DNA of 64,000 nt, taken from the NCBI GenBank assembly GCA_025765615.1, contig JAIVFJ010000261.1, positions 1-64,000 on the forward strand, given 5' to 3'. The notes under the pieces were generated by a model. The model made no database searches and was not told the origin of the DNA. It saw nothing but the letters and a program-made list of their open reading frames with translations. Source of the stretch: Zopfochytrium polystomum. Lineage: Eukaryota; Chytridiomycota; Chytridiomycetes; Chytridiales; Chytridiaceae. Positions 11,413 through 20,257 of this stretch are shown here, one piece after another. The position numbers and the translations under genes are program-made. Each line of letters begins with the position of its first letter. The stretch's first letter is position 1.

Positions 11413-13008
11413 TCATCTCCCCCTTTTAGGCCTCTTCTGCAACTTGGTGGGGTACCTGGTCTTGAACTTGAGCAGAAGGTCTTGGCAGTGAGTGAGGTTT
11501 GACTCAGGTTTCCAGGTGTTGTCAGCATCTGAGTAACCTTTCCACTTAACAAGGAACTTGAGTGTCCTTCCAAACCACTTGGCATCCAAGATTTGTTCAA
11601 CCTCAAATTCCTCCTCACCTTCTACCTCAACTGGAGGAGGAGGAGGAACAACTCTGCCTGGAATGGAATTGGCCACAAACTTCTCCAAAAGGCTGACATG
11701 GAAAACTGGGTGGATCTTCATGGATGCAGGGAGATCCAGCTTGAAGGTGACTGGATTGATTTGCTCCAAGATCTTGAAGGGTCCCAACTTGAGGTTGTCT
11801 AGCTTGGGACTTGGTCTTTTGGTCTGCAAGTTCTTCCTCATGCCTGGCCAGTAAAAGTCTCTGGAAACAAGCTCATATGTCTTGTGCTCTCCTGGGTGTC
11901 CAGCTGTTGCTGCATCATGCCTTGTCTTGAGTATCTCAAGTTTTTCCTCTTCTTGGCTGATTTGAATCTTGTGAGGCTTGGGGTCCTTGGAAATAGCATA
12001 GGCCCACACACTGTCAGGAAGCAGTGAAAGGTGTGTCTTGGATGGTGGGGTGAAACCATCTCCCCCTTCAGGTGCAAGGTCTGTCCTTCTGTGCTCATCA
12101 GCAGTGGGGCTTGAATTGTTGACTGGGAACTGTGATTCTTGAATCTTTGACTGAGGGTTCTGTTCTTGGCAAAGACTGTGAGCTGTGGAGCTTGAATCTT
12201 GAATTTGGACTGTGAACTGTGGTACTTGAATCTTTGACTGTGGGTTCTGTGAACTACAGACTTGGACATGACTGTGAGCTCTATGAGCTGTCCTGGAATC
12301 TTGACTATGAACTGTGAACTGTGAAACTTGAATCTTGGCTGGGATCTGTGAGCTGCAGGCTGATACTGGAGCTGTCATTTGTCGTTGACCTTGGATACTA
12401 GGCTGAGAACCTTGAATCAGGGACTTGAGAGCATGAGACTTGGAGGCTTGACTTGAGTTTTGGGTGACTGTTCCAATTGGTGGAGGTTGGACTTGACCAG
12501 TGACCCAATCAATGGCAGGGTTCTGGGCTTGCAGCCATGGTAATCCCAGGATGACAGAGAATGTGGGTGAGCCAAGATCCAATACTTCTAGGTTGACCAT
12601 GGATGGTGGAAAGGCTTGGATGTGGAGGTTTAGCTTGGTTTCATGGCTGATTTCCTTGAACAGAGCATGATTGGCAAAGTGGACCTTGAGGGGTGTCGAT
12701 TTCTTGATGGTGGGAATGGCACAAGACTTGACAAGGGTGGCATCAATGATGTTGCAGGATGACCCAGAGTCGATAAGGGCCTTGGTTGTGATGGTTGACT
12801 TGGGTGAGAGTTGAATCTTGACATCCATGGTGAGTTGGTGGGGCTTGGAATCTGAGGTGTTTGTGGTGCTGGTGGTGGTGATGAAACAGGGGCAGCTTGG
12901 AGGAAGGTCCAGGGAATTGCCCCTCAGTGAGCCTGGACCTGGGAGTTTGGGTGCTTCTTCCTTGGGCAGTCCTTGACAGCGTGTTCCTTGGAGCCACAGT
13001 AGAAACAC
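11413..13008 (-). CDS. shortened Pol: protease, integrase zinc domain, integrase C-terminus, chromodomain
   Basis: A single open frame of 531 residues overlapping the end of gag in the -1 frame. In order it shows a retropepsin-like protease ([13 protein letters not shown] with the catalytic D-S-G, later ILGLPWLQ) and a long Ser/Gln-rich linker. The HHCC-type integrase zinc segment follows (H-DAATAGHPGEHKTYELV, then DFYWPGMRKNL). The integrase C-terminal part is next (LGPFKILEQINPVTFKL, IHPVFHVSLLEKF), and a chromodomain ends it (ILDAKWFGRTLKFLVKWKGY). Compared with the copy at the right edge, reverse transcriptase/RNase H have been removed, and the integrase core with its DDE residues has also been removed. 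Both joins leave the frame open. The chromodomain places it among chromoviruses, whose integrases target marked chromatin. Confidence 0.88.
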   Translation of the reverse strand: MFLLWLQGTRCQGLPKEEAPKLPGPGSLRGNSLDLPPSCPCFITTTSTTNTSDSKPHQLTMDVKIQLSPKSTITTKALIDSGSSCNIIDATLVKSCAIPTIKKSTPLKVHFANHALFKEISHETKLNLHIQAFPPSMVNLEVLDLGSPTFSVILGLPWLQAQNPAIDWVTGQVQPPPIGTVTQNSSQASKSHALKSLIQGSQPSIQGQRQMTAPVSACSSQIPAKIQVSQFTVHSQDSRTAHRAHSHVQVCSSQNPQSKIQVPQFTVQIQDSSSTAHSLCQEQNPQSKIQESQFPVNNSSPTADEHRRTDLAPEGGDGFTPPSKTHLSLLPDSVWAYAISKDPKPHKIQISQEEEKLEILKTRHDAATAGHPGEHKTYELVSRDFYWPGMRKNLQTKRPSPKLDNLKLGPFKILEQINPVTFKLDLPASMKIHPVFHVSLLEKFVANSIPGRVVPPPPPVEVEGEEEFEVEQILDAKWFGRTLKFLVKWKGYSDADNTWKPESNLTHCQDLLLKFKTRYPTKLQKRPKRGR

Positions 13009-13847
13009 AGTCCCTGCTGGGCCCTCCTTGTTTTCTCCTCTTGGCTCAGAGGACCCTTAGGAAGTGTCTCAACTGCATCCACTTGCATGGGTTCAGGAAC
13101 TGTAAGAGCTTGAGGGACTGGGGTAGGTCTTGATGTAGTTCCTACTTGTCTTTGCTTCAGCCTCTTGGAGTAGAGTCTGTTGTCAATCTTGATGGCAAGG
13201 AGAATGTACTCTTCCAAGGTCTCAGGGATGTGCAGAGACTGGGACAGCATGTCTTGGATAGACTCATGGAGACCATCATGGTACAGCTCCATCAGAGCTG
13301 CATCATTGTATCCAGAGTCTCTGGCTAGTTGCTTGAATTGGTTTGTGTAGGCCACACAAGATTGCTTTCCTTGCTTGATATGCTTGAGCTTGGATCTTGC
13401 TGTCCAAGATGCGTAGGGGTCACCAAAGGTAGCCTCCAGCCCCTCCCAGAGCTCTTGCAGGGTGGTGGGTGTGCTTGGGAGAGATCTGTACCATGATTGA
13501 GCTTGACCAGACAGGAGGGTGCTTGTGAAAAGAACCTTGACTTGCTCACTGGGAAATCTTGAAGGTTGGAGAAGGATGACATTCTCCACAGTGGCCATGA
13601 AGTTCCTAAGGTCTTTGGCCAGCCCAGTGAACTTGTCAGGGCTGGGAACCTTGGGCTCTCTTGCTTGGTTGGCTTGAGGCAGGGGAAGAGCTTGATGTTC
13701 TTGTTGGTGAAGTTGTTGTTGAAGCTGGTGCTGCTGGTGAAGGACTTGTTCTTGAAGTTGGTGTGTCTGTCTTGAGAGGGCTTGTAATTGGTCCATCAAG
13801 GCTTGGAAGGCAGTTGCATCAGGGAAGGTGTTGTTTGGGTCAGACAT
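12924..13847 (-). CDS. Gag of nested Ty3/Gypsy element
   Basis: 307 residues from ATG 13847. A Gln-rich N-terminal coiled-coil-like segment ([16 protein letters not shown]) leads into a retrotransposon Gag capsid-like region ([39 protein letters not shown]). It ends with one CCHC zinc knuckle, [14 protein letters not shown]. The predicted protein is the same as Gag of the element at the right edge as far as I can read, with only silent-looking base differences, so the two elements separated recently. Gag forms the particle that packages element RNA. Confidence 0.92.
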   Translation of the reverse strand: MSDPNNTFPDATAFQALMDQLQALSRQTHQLQEQVLHQQHQLQQQLHQQEHQALPLPQANQAREPKVPSPDKFTGLAKDLRNFMATVENVILLQPSRFPSEQVKVLFTSTLLSGQAQSWYRSLPSTPTTLQELWEGLEATFGDPYASWTARSKLKHIKQGKQSCVAYTNQFKQLARDSGYNDAALMELYHDGLHESIQDMLSQSLHIPETLEEYILLAIKIDNRLYSKRLKQRQVGTTSRPTPVPQALTVPEPMQVDAVETLPKGPLSQEEKTRRAQQGLCFYCGSKEHAVKDCPRKKHPNSQVQAH

Positions 13848-13887
13848 GATGGCAGAGAGTAGTGGGAGAGGGTGAAGTGAATTATGA

Positions 13888-14196
13888 TGTCAGGAACAGG
13901 GCAGGACAGGACAAGGCAGACAAGGAACTGAGAGGAGTGATGATTGTATTGGAAACAATAATTCACTTGAGGGATGGGACAGGTCCCCCCATCCCCCTTT
14001 TATACCTTTTGAGAGTCTTCCTTGTCAAGACTCAAAGAAAGTTCCAGAAAGAGCAATTAGTAATACAATGATACCAATGATACCAATGACAACAAGACAA
14101 GTCAGGTAAGCAAAGAAGGTTCCAGAAGGTTCCACAAGGTTCCATGAAGGAATGTTCCAGAAGGTTCCAGTGGTTTCCAGAGGGTGATTCATAACA
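13888..14196 (-). repeat. 5' LTR of nested element
   Basis: 309-bp partner of 11104-11412. It holds the presumed promoter, with a TATA-like box followed by GGGGATGGGGG. The primer-binding region next to it on the element strand begins TCATAATTCACTTCACCC; I could not match it to a specific tRNA 3' end. Confidence 0.93.
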
Positions 14197-14930
14197 CAGA
14201 GCAGAGTGGAGGGAGGGTGGAGGAACTGGCAAGAAATGATTGGTGCAGACAAGAAGACACTCACCACAGCCACAGAAAGAAAGGAAGACACACAAAGAGA
14301 GACAGTAAACAAACAACTAAATAAAAGATAAAACAAGAAAAAGAGCCAAAACAAAGGAAAATACTAATTGGAAAAATAAGTAAAAATCATCAACAGAAAG
14401 AGAAAGAAAAGCCCTGCCTTCTCATACCACTCATATGAGGCATTACATCATGGTAGCTGGGCATCTGGACTTTGCACTTCTCCCACAGAAGTGGTTCAGT
14501 CCTTAGTCATTCCAAAAGTGAGGGGTTACTAGCTGGACATGTTGGACTTTGCAGCCCAGCAGTCTGCATGTCTCAAACTTGGCACCTTCCCAATTGAAGG
14601 GAGCGCTCTAACCACTGAGCAAGGAAGCCCTGTGCCAGCAGTTGAGCAGACACTGACTCACTCGGTCTGCAGCCATTGTACAGAATAATAATAATAATAA
14701 TGGCACAAATAATAATAGTGACAGGTGACGCAGGCGCGACAACAAGTGTCAGTCGGTGGCTTATGTGGACAACCAATAATAATAAAATAATAATATATAC
14801 AGCAGAGTCCAAGCCGAATGCGTGTATAACGCGCTTCGAGACAGGTGGATAATCCTCACAATTATCAGTGAAAAAAGTGGGTATACACTCTTTATTTGAG
14901 GTCACAGGCTTGACGGCCTGTCGTCCTCAC
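14197..14930. repeat. unclassified repeat R2, copy 1, right part
   Basis: Continuation of R2 after the nested insertion. It includes a tRNA-derived-looking segment around 14575-14640 on the minus strand (A-box-like TTGCTCAGTGG and a CTCCC/GGGAG stem), short AAT-repeat stretches, and the terminal GTCGTCCTCAC. Confidence 0.65.
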
Positions 14931-14935
14931 AAGTG

Positions 14936-15295
14936 CTATGAGTGTGGCTGATGCACAGTTTCAAATTTCATACAAAATTGCTGGGCAAATTTCCTGGTGT
15001 TAGGCGGAACTGACTGGTTAGCAGCAAGAGGCACAAGACAGACCCGAACCTATTGTGACTGTCAGTTGTCGTTCTCACGATGCCCATGGGAGAGCGAGCC
15101 ACCGCCAAAACAGGCCTGGACGGTGGCTTGCGCTGATGACAAATACTCCTGTGAGACAATACTCACTCCTTTGACCCTGGGATCTGGGCCCTAGAGTGAG
15201 GGAAAGCAAATAATAGGCTAAAACTAACTTTATTGGGCTGTTGTCTAGGGGGTGTTTCAACCCTACTACTTGCCTAGTCCACAAAGTATCTCTAC
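14936..15295. other. intergenic, no gene seen
   Basis: No supported ORF or RNA gene. The sequence lies between the R2 right end and a solo LTR. Confidence 0.4.
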
Positions 15296-15598
15296 TGTTG
15301 TGAATCACCCTCTGGAAACCTCTGGAACCTTCTAGAACATTCCTTCATGGAACCTTCTGGAACCTTCTTTGCTTTCCTGACTTGTCCTGTTGTCATTGGT
15401 ATCATTGGTATCATTGTATTACTAATTGCTCTTTCTGGAACTTTCTTTGAGTCTTGACAAGGAACACTCTCAAGAGGTATAAAAGGGGGATGGGGGACCT
15501 GTCCCATCCCTCAAGTGAATTATTGTTTCCAATACAATCATCACTCCTCTCAGTTCCTTCTCTGCCTTGCCTTGCCTTGTCCTGCCATGTTCCTGACA
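15296..15598 (+). repeat. solo LTR of the Ty3/Gypsy family
   Basis: 303 bp, TGTTGTGAATC...CCTGACA, homologous along its length to the 309-bp LTRs at 11104 and 13888 and to 61157-61509, but in plus orientation. No gag or pol adjoins it, as expected after LTR-LTR recombination. The flanking pentamers (TCTAC/ATTAC) match only in part, so a target duplication is not certain. Confidence 0.88.
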
Positions 15599-17040
15599 AT
15601 TACTTGTGTGGCTGCAGGCTGATGCGAGGGGAAACAGAAGGACACTCCCGAGGGCGCAACACAACCGCAGAATAAAGAGAGAGAAGAGGGAAACGGGGGG
15701 TTTTAATCTCAGGAACCTAATCTCAAATACAACAAGAGCGTTAATAGCGATGGGACGGACAGGGCCTAACCTAGCACCCCTTGTTGCAGACGGTGCTGCG
15801 GGAGCCCTCGTCGTTGCCAGCAACAGGAGGGAGAGAGAGAAGGGAGTCGACTATGTAGGGGTCAGAAGGTTGCCTGCAGGGAACTCGCATGCAGAAACGA
15901 TTGAAGAAAAACGGAAAAAGAGAAATGGCCGAAAAACAGAGAGAGAGAAAATTGACAAGTCAACCCCTGACTTGGATCATCCACTACAAATGCTATAAGT
16001 CCCCCCAACCCTATGCGTTGTATGTACAAGTGCCGAAAATAAATAATAAATTAGGAGGGCTTGGCGTACAGCCTGTCAGGCACCCCATCCCTAGGCAGTC
16101 GGGCAGTCTCTGTTAGTCACCGAAAAAGAAAATGTGTTGAGAAAACCTTGGCGCAATGGAACTGTTTAAGACGAAAGTAGTAAAAGCAGGCCCATTAATA
16201 AAGATGGGTTAGCTGCAAATACACTTTGATAACGCCTTGGAAACTAAAGAACCAGGAGTAATAATAGGGGTCCCGATCCTTTCGGTTTTATGACAGGTAC
16301 GCTTGTTTTTGCGAATAAAATCCCTAGACTTTATCACTGAGACCTTGGTGTAGTCTCACACTCTGAGTATTAAGTGGAACGGAAACCTGGTGTCAACAGT
16401 TTTCCTCCTCCTCTGCTCAAGCAGATAATATATGAGAGGTTTTTACCCTGTGCTGGTCACGCTTGCCTAGCAACTATTACAGCGTGTTATCATCATCATG
16501 TATCAATAATTCATAACAGAGTTTTTTTTCACTTTCTCTCCAAGTTGGGGAGAAGGACCACCCACAAACACACATCTCCACTTCATTCGCTCCTTCCTCT
16601 CACTCACTCAGGGTAGACTGTTTACACCTGGCACAGGCACAGCAGGACACGCAGTCTCCATAAGAAGTCAGCATGCTGTCTTTCCACACAAACACCTACA
16701 GGAGCCTCCTATGTTGCAAGGGCGAGGAATCACAAGTGGCAGGATGTTGAAGTTGCAGTGTAGAAGGTGACGACGTGAGTGGAGGCAGCGTTGCAAGAAG
16801 GTGGAAGGGTTGAAAAACTGAGGCTTGAATCAAGAACTTGTACAAGGGAGCGAGCTTTGCAAGCAACCTACGGCAAGTGGGTAAAGAGAGCTTATTTTAG
16901 ACAGGGACTGGCAATTGGAGTGAGAGTGCCTTTGTTTCAATAATAAAACTCTGCCCAATTTATACTCCTGCAGGGAGGTTGACCACTTGTTCCTGTTTTG
17001 TTGCTCTGGGGAGGTGTTGTAAACCCCGTCCCACAGAGGG
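15599..17040. other. repeat-rich spacer without supported genes
   Basis: Short ORFs only. The segment near 16320-16400 (gagaccttggtgtagtctcac...) has the feel of an LTR terminus, but no partner copy is in the window. I annotate no gene. Confidence 0.4.
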
Positions 17041-17045
17041 AGGGT

Positions 17046-17250
17046 GATTTGAAATATTCAGAGCATTTCAAATCAACCAAACTCTGTGTGGAGCCCAGTG
17101 TGCAAGCAACTGGTCTCCCCATAGAGAGGGAAATGATTTGAAATCTTCAGAAGCATTTCAAATCAACCAAGGTCTGTCCAGAGGTCTGTGTGCAGTGACC
17201 AGTCTTCCAAGAGGAACGATGCTTTGAAATCATCAGGGGCATTTCAAGTC
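17046..17250. repeat. three spaced hairpin repeats
   Basis: Imperfect palindromes of the form GATTTGAAAT...ATTTCAAATC occur at 17046-17074, 17135-17164 and 17221-17250. Spacing is about 86-89 bp, and each is followed by a similar 'aaccaa..ctg' stretch. The third lies at the left limit of the large inverted duplication. Confidence 0.8.
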
Positions 17251-17585
17251 AACCAGTTCCTGGTTCAACATTGGTTCAGACAACAGTCAGCTGACCTGGA
17301 GCTGCTGTGAACTGCCCTGGTTCAACATTTCTCTGAACCCATTGAGTGTGATTCTAATCGCAGTGTCCTCGCCAGCGAAGCCTAAAACCACCTCCAAGTG
17401 GTCGTGCCGTGTCAAAAGCAGGAGAAGTGTCAACAGAACCAGGACCAGCGCAAATGTCATTTTAACTCATTTTTACTCTTCAAAGGAATGCATTGTGAGC
17501 AGATTCCAACCCAACAAGCCAAGATTGCGATCAAAGTAAGGCTCCAAGAAAAGCTAGTGTACCAGCAAACACCCCTCAGCACCAA

Positions 17586-17658
17586 GGGCGTGTGGCAAAA
17601 TGGTTACCGCGCTTGACTACGAATCAAGAGATTCCAGGTTCGACCCCTGGCACGCTCG
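17586..17658 (+). tRNA. tRNA-Arg (anticodon ACG)
   Basis: Acceptor stem GGGCGTG/CACGCTC, anticodon stem-loop CTTGA-CTACGAA-TCAAG (anticodon ACG, read as ICG), and T-arm with GGTTCGACCCC. 73 nt. It is duplicated at 59391-59463 in the other arm. Confidence 0.93.
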
Positions 17659-18241
17659 TTCCACATGCGCTCGTTCCGCATGAAAGTTGCGTTTCAGATG
17701 AAGACCTGCGCATGGACCTGCGGAGACTATCAAGGCTTGGACGGCAGCAATGACGAGAACGGCAATATAAATCTTTCAGGGAGATGACTCTTTTTCTTTT
17801 ATCGATAAAGTAACAAAGTGGCAAGATCTTGTAAAGAATGTGGAGCGACCAGTTTAACCAAGTACAAGAATAAAAAGGGTGAACAAATAGGAAAGCAAGC
17901 AATGCAATCCCTCATTGCGAATAAAACGTATGTAGGCCCGCCGTCGCAATGCCCAGTCACGCCCAAGCAATGCGAACATCTCAATACTTGTTTCCCGTTT
18001 TCAGTGAGCTCAGCGCCGTCTAGCTCCCGCCCTTGTCCGCCAAAAGCCAGTGTTTGTTGGTTGGGAAGAGCGCTGTTGGTCGACACAGCAGTGATGGGGT
18101 GGCGATTTTGGGCTTATATAATCTGTAGATTTTTGGTCTGCGCCCTGATTGGATCAAATGCCGCACTCTGCGGTCGTCTATGCCGGTACAGAATTTATGT
18201 TTGCCAAGTGTTTCAGTTCCGCGTCGGCATGAGAAATTTTC

Positions 18242-18299
18242 TTAATTTTCTTCGTTTTCTTTTTTTTTTTTTTCCTTTTTTTTTTTTTTGTTTTGTTTT
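18242..18299. repeat. poly-T low-complexity tract
   Basis: T-rich run broken by C/G, with a poly-A counterpart of different length in the other arm (about 58770-58825). Length variation here accounts for part of the register change between arms. Confidence 0.85.
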
Positions 18300-18509
18300 G
18301 TCAAGTACTCAATTGCACACGCAATCATGGATTGTGTGCGCCAAGAAGCAGCGGCTTCCAGCCAAGACTTTCTTTTCGTTGAAAAAAGGGTAAAAAGAAT
18401 TGGAAACAAATAAATAGGGACCTGCATAAGTAACAGCTGGCCCGCGATCTTCTCTCTCTCCACACACACGCACACGCACGCACATACACACACAAAAAGC
18501 CACGCAGCG

Positions 18510-19097
18510 ATGGACAAAGACGAAGAGAAGCACGCCCTCCTGTCCAGCCTCGACACCGCCAGCGAGGGCGACGACGACGACACCGTCGACGGTTCCGATC
18601 TTTGCCAAGCACACTCGCCAGCGGAGCGAACCTACCACCCTCCCCACTGCGAATCCTGCCGATGCGGCGACACCCACACGCAACAACAACGCGATCCAGA
18701 GTCGCTGCTCTGCCCGACGTCCACCCGCAAGACTCAAACCGAGATCCTCACCGCCGCCTCCATCGTCGTCCTTGTCGTAACATTCGTCATCTTGCATGCC
18801 GCTTTTGTTCTAAGCCATCACATTGCTGAGATGAACGCGCTGGCCGAGGCGGCGGGTGTGGCGGATCTCGCAGAGGCGGGTGGTTCGCGTCTTGGCTTTT
18901 TGAACGAGGGCGCAAGCTGGAATGTCGGAGAGCCGGAGGGGTACGGTGGAGGTTCTTTTGCCGAGGTGCCAGAGGAACCTCGGTCGCTCCCACGTCCGCC
19001 GCGCCTACGTTCCAAGGCCGACTCACCCCGGATTGAAATTGAAGAGCCAAGAGGCTCAAGCAGTGGCAGCGCCGCTCTTGGCGCCGAATGGTACTGA
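18510..19097 (+). CDS. small single-pass membrane protein, unknown function (arm A)
   Basis: One exon, 195 residues, ATG 18510. The acidic N-terminus (MDKDEEKHALLSSLD, then EGDDDD) is followed by a Cys-containing polar stretch. A single hydrophobic helix runs over about residues 78-101 (AASIVVLVVTFVILHAAFVL), then HHIAEMNALAEAAGVADLAEAGG and a Pro/Ser-rich C-terminus. Two degenerate relatives follow it (19197-19619, 19802-20146), so this is a small tandem family. I recognise no domain. The copy in the other arm carries a nonsense codon, while this copy is open. Confidence 0.6.
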   Translation: MDKDEEKHALLSSLDTASEGDDDDTVDGSDLCQAHSPAERTYHPPHCESCRCGDTHTQQQRDPESLLCPTSTRKTQTEILTAASIVVLVVTFVILHAAFVLSHHIAEMNALAEAAGVADLAEAGGSRLGFLNEGASWNVGEPEGYGGGSFAEVPEEPRSLPRPPRLRSKADSPRIEIEEPRGSSSGSAALGAEWY

Positions 19098-19196
19098 TGT
19101 CCGCGTGGGTATTGCGTAAGGGTTGATCTGAAGGTTTGGGGGGAAGTGTGGAAGATTCAGTCATTGAGGGGCAGCACTGAAACTGTAAATAGATCC

Positions 19197-19619
19197 ACGT
19201 TGATGTTGAGGCACTCGAACATGTTATTATTGCGCTTGACGCCACCGCTTTTCAGCTTATTTGTTGAGCACACCTCTGCCGCCGGTTCCGCTTCGCTCCA
19301 ATTTGTCCGGCTCTACGCCCGGCCGACCGGATGCCAGCACAGCGAAGATCGGCGACTGTCAATAACTCGATCAATTTGCAGCCAATGGTCGCAGCCCCAA
19401 ACACCCGACTCGAAAACGACTTGTTGTTCAGTCGGTGGAAACGGCGGAAAACTTGGGAGGGCTTTGTGCTTGGGAACGGAGAGAGATACCCACGGAATAT
19501 TTTTTAAACATGAAACTGCGTCAGTGCTGCGCCGACAGATTGCAGAAATCGACGCGGCAGAGGCGGCTCGCGATGCGGATCTCACGGTGACGGCAAACGG
19601 GCTGCGTCTTGGCGGCTGA
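19197..19619 (+). pseudogene. relic of the same small membrane-protein family
   Basis: The end of this frame reads LRRQIAEIDAAEAARDADLTVTANGLRLGG. It parallels HHIAEMNALAEAAGVADLAEAGGSRLG in the gene at 18510-19097, but no membrane helix or acidic head precedes it in frame. It is also present in the other arm (57465-57704 and flanks) with small indels. Confidence 0.4.
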
Positions 19620-19801
19620 AAATGGTGGTGCGCCGCTGGGACGTGGGGTCGGTTCTGCAACTCTCATGTTTCACCCAAAAACCACAAGGAAACGTTGCAC
19701 TGTAAGAAAGAAAAAACTCTTTCTTTTTGGGCTTCTTCAAGAGTCTGGGCGTGTGAGGTATCACTGAGCGAGCACCGCTTGGAAACAGGAGAGAATAACT
19801 G

Positions 19802-20146
19802 ATGGACGAAGAACGCCAGCCGCTCCTCCAACAGGCTTGTAATCCCAGCGTCAACCCCAGCGTCAACCCCAGCGCCAACCCCAGCGCCAACCCCTGCAGC
19901 AGCGGCGGCGAGCACAGAGACAGATGCTACTAGCACGCTGCATACGAGAAGCAAACACAGCACGGCCACCAGAAACAACACCAAGCGAACCTCCGTGGCT
20001 CTTCGTACGCAATCAGACTCCAAGCCGCCGTCCTCATTGTCGCAGCCTCAATTGTTTTCTCGGCAGCCGAGGTGACCTTACTCATCTGCAGCGAGATCCA
20101 CCACATCACGACCAAGTTGGAGGCGTTCGCTGACGATGGGGCTTGA
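19802..20146 (+). pseudogene. second small membrane-protein paralogue with in-frame stop
   Basis: From ATG 19802 the frame reads MDEERQPLLQQ, then a repeated NPSVNPSANPS stretch, and meets TAG after codon 43. The same frame continues on the other side with AAVLIVAASIVFSAAEVTLLI (a membrane helix) and SEIHHITTKLEAFADDGA, ending at TGA 20146. The architecture matches the gene at 18510-19097 (acidic head, helix, HH-containing helix). The same TAG is present in the other arm, so it predates the duplication. An unrecognised intron could remove it, but I see no convincing donor. Confidence 0.5.
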
Positions 20147-20257
20147 TCGGTCAAAGAAGTTCCCATCAGGGGACGGGGGGGATGAAACGCGGGTGATAAA
20201 ACTTGAAACGGGTCCAATTGCCGGTCCTCTTTGAGACAGTGCCACACGACCCCCGCA

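Larger units (their letters stand above)
11104..14196 (-). mobile_element. complete but internally deleted Ty3/Gypsy-type LTR element nested in R2
   Basis: Two 309-bp direct LTRs (11104-11412 and 13888-14196) bound gag and a shortened pol on the minus strand. The target-site duplication CAGAG flanks both ends (11099-11103 and 14197-14201). LTR termini are TG...CA, and a purine-rich tract (GGGGGAGATGA on the minus strand) abuts the 3' LTR. Reverse transcriptase, RNase H and the integrase catalytic core are missing, so the element cannot be autonomous. The related element at 61157 onward retains reverse transcriptase and could be a source of activity in trans. Confidence 0.93.

Noticed and set aside
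9646..14930. R2 as an LTR retrotransposon with its own LTRs
   Set aside because: Its two ends are not direct repeats of each other and no gag or pol remains outside the nested element.
15291..15603. Target-site duplication around the solo LTR
   Set aside because: TCTAC and ATTAC share only the last three bases; too weak to claim.
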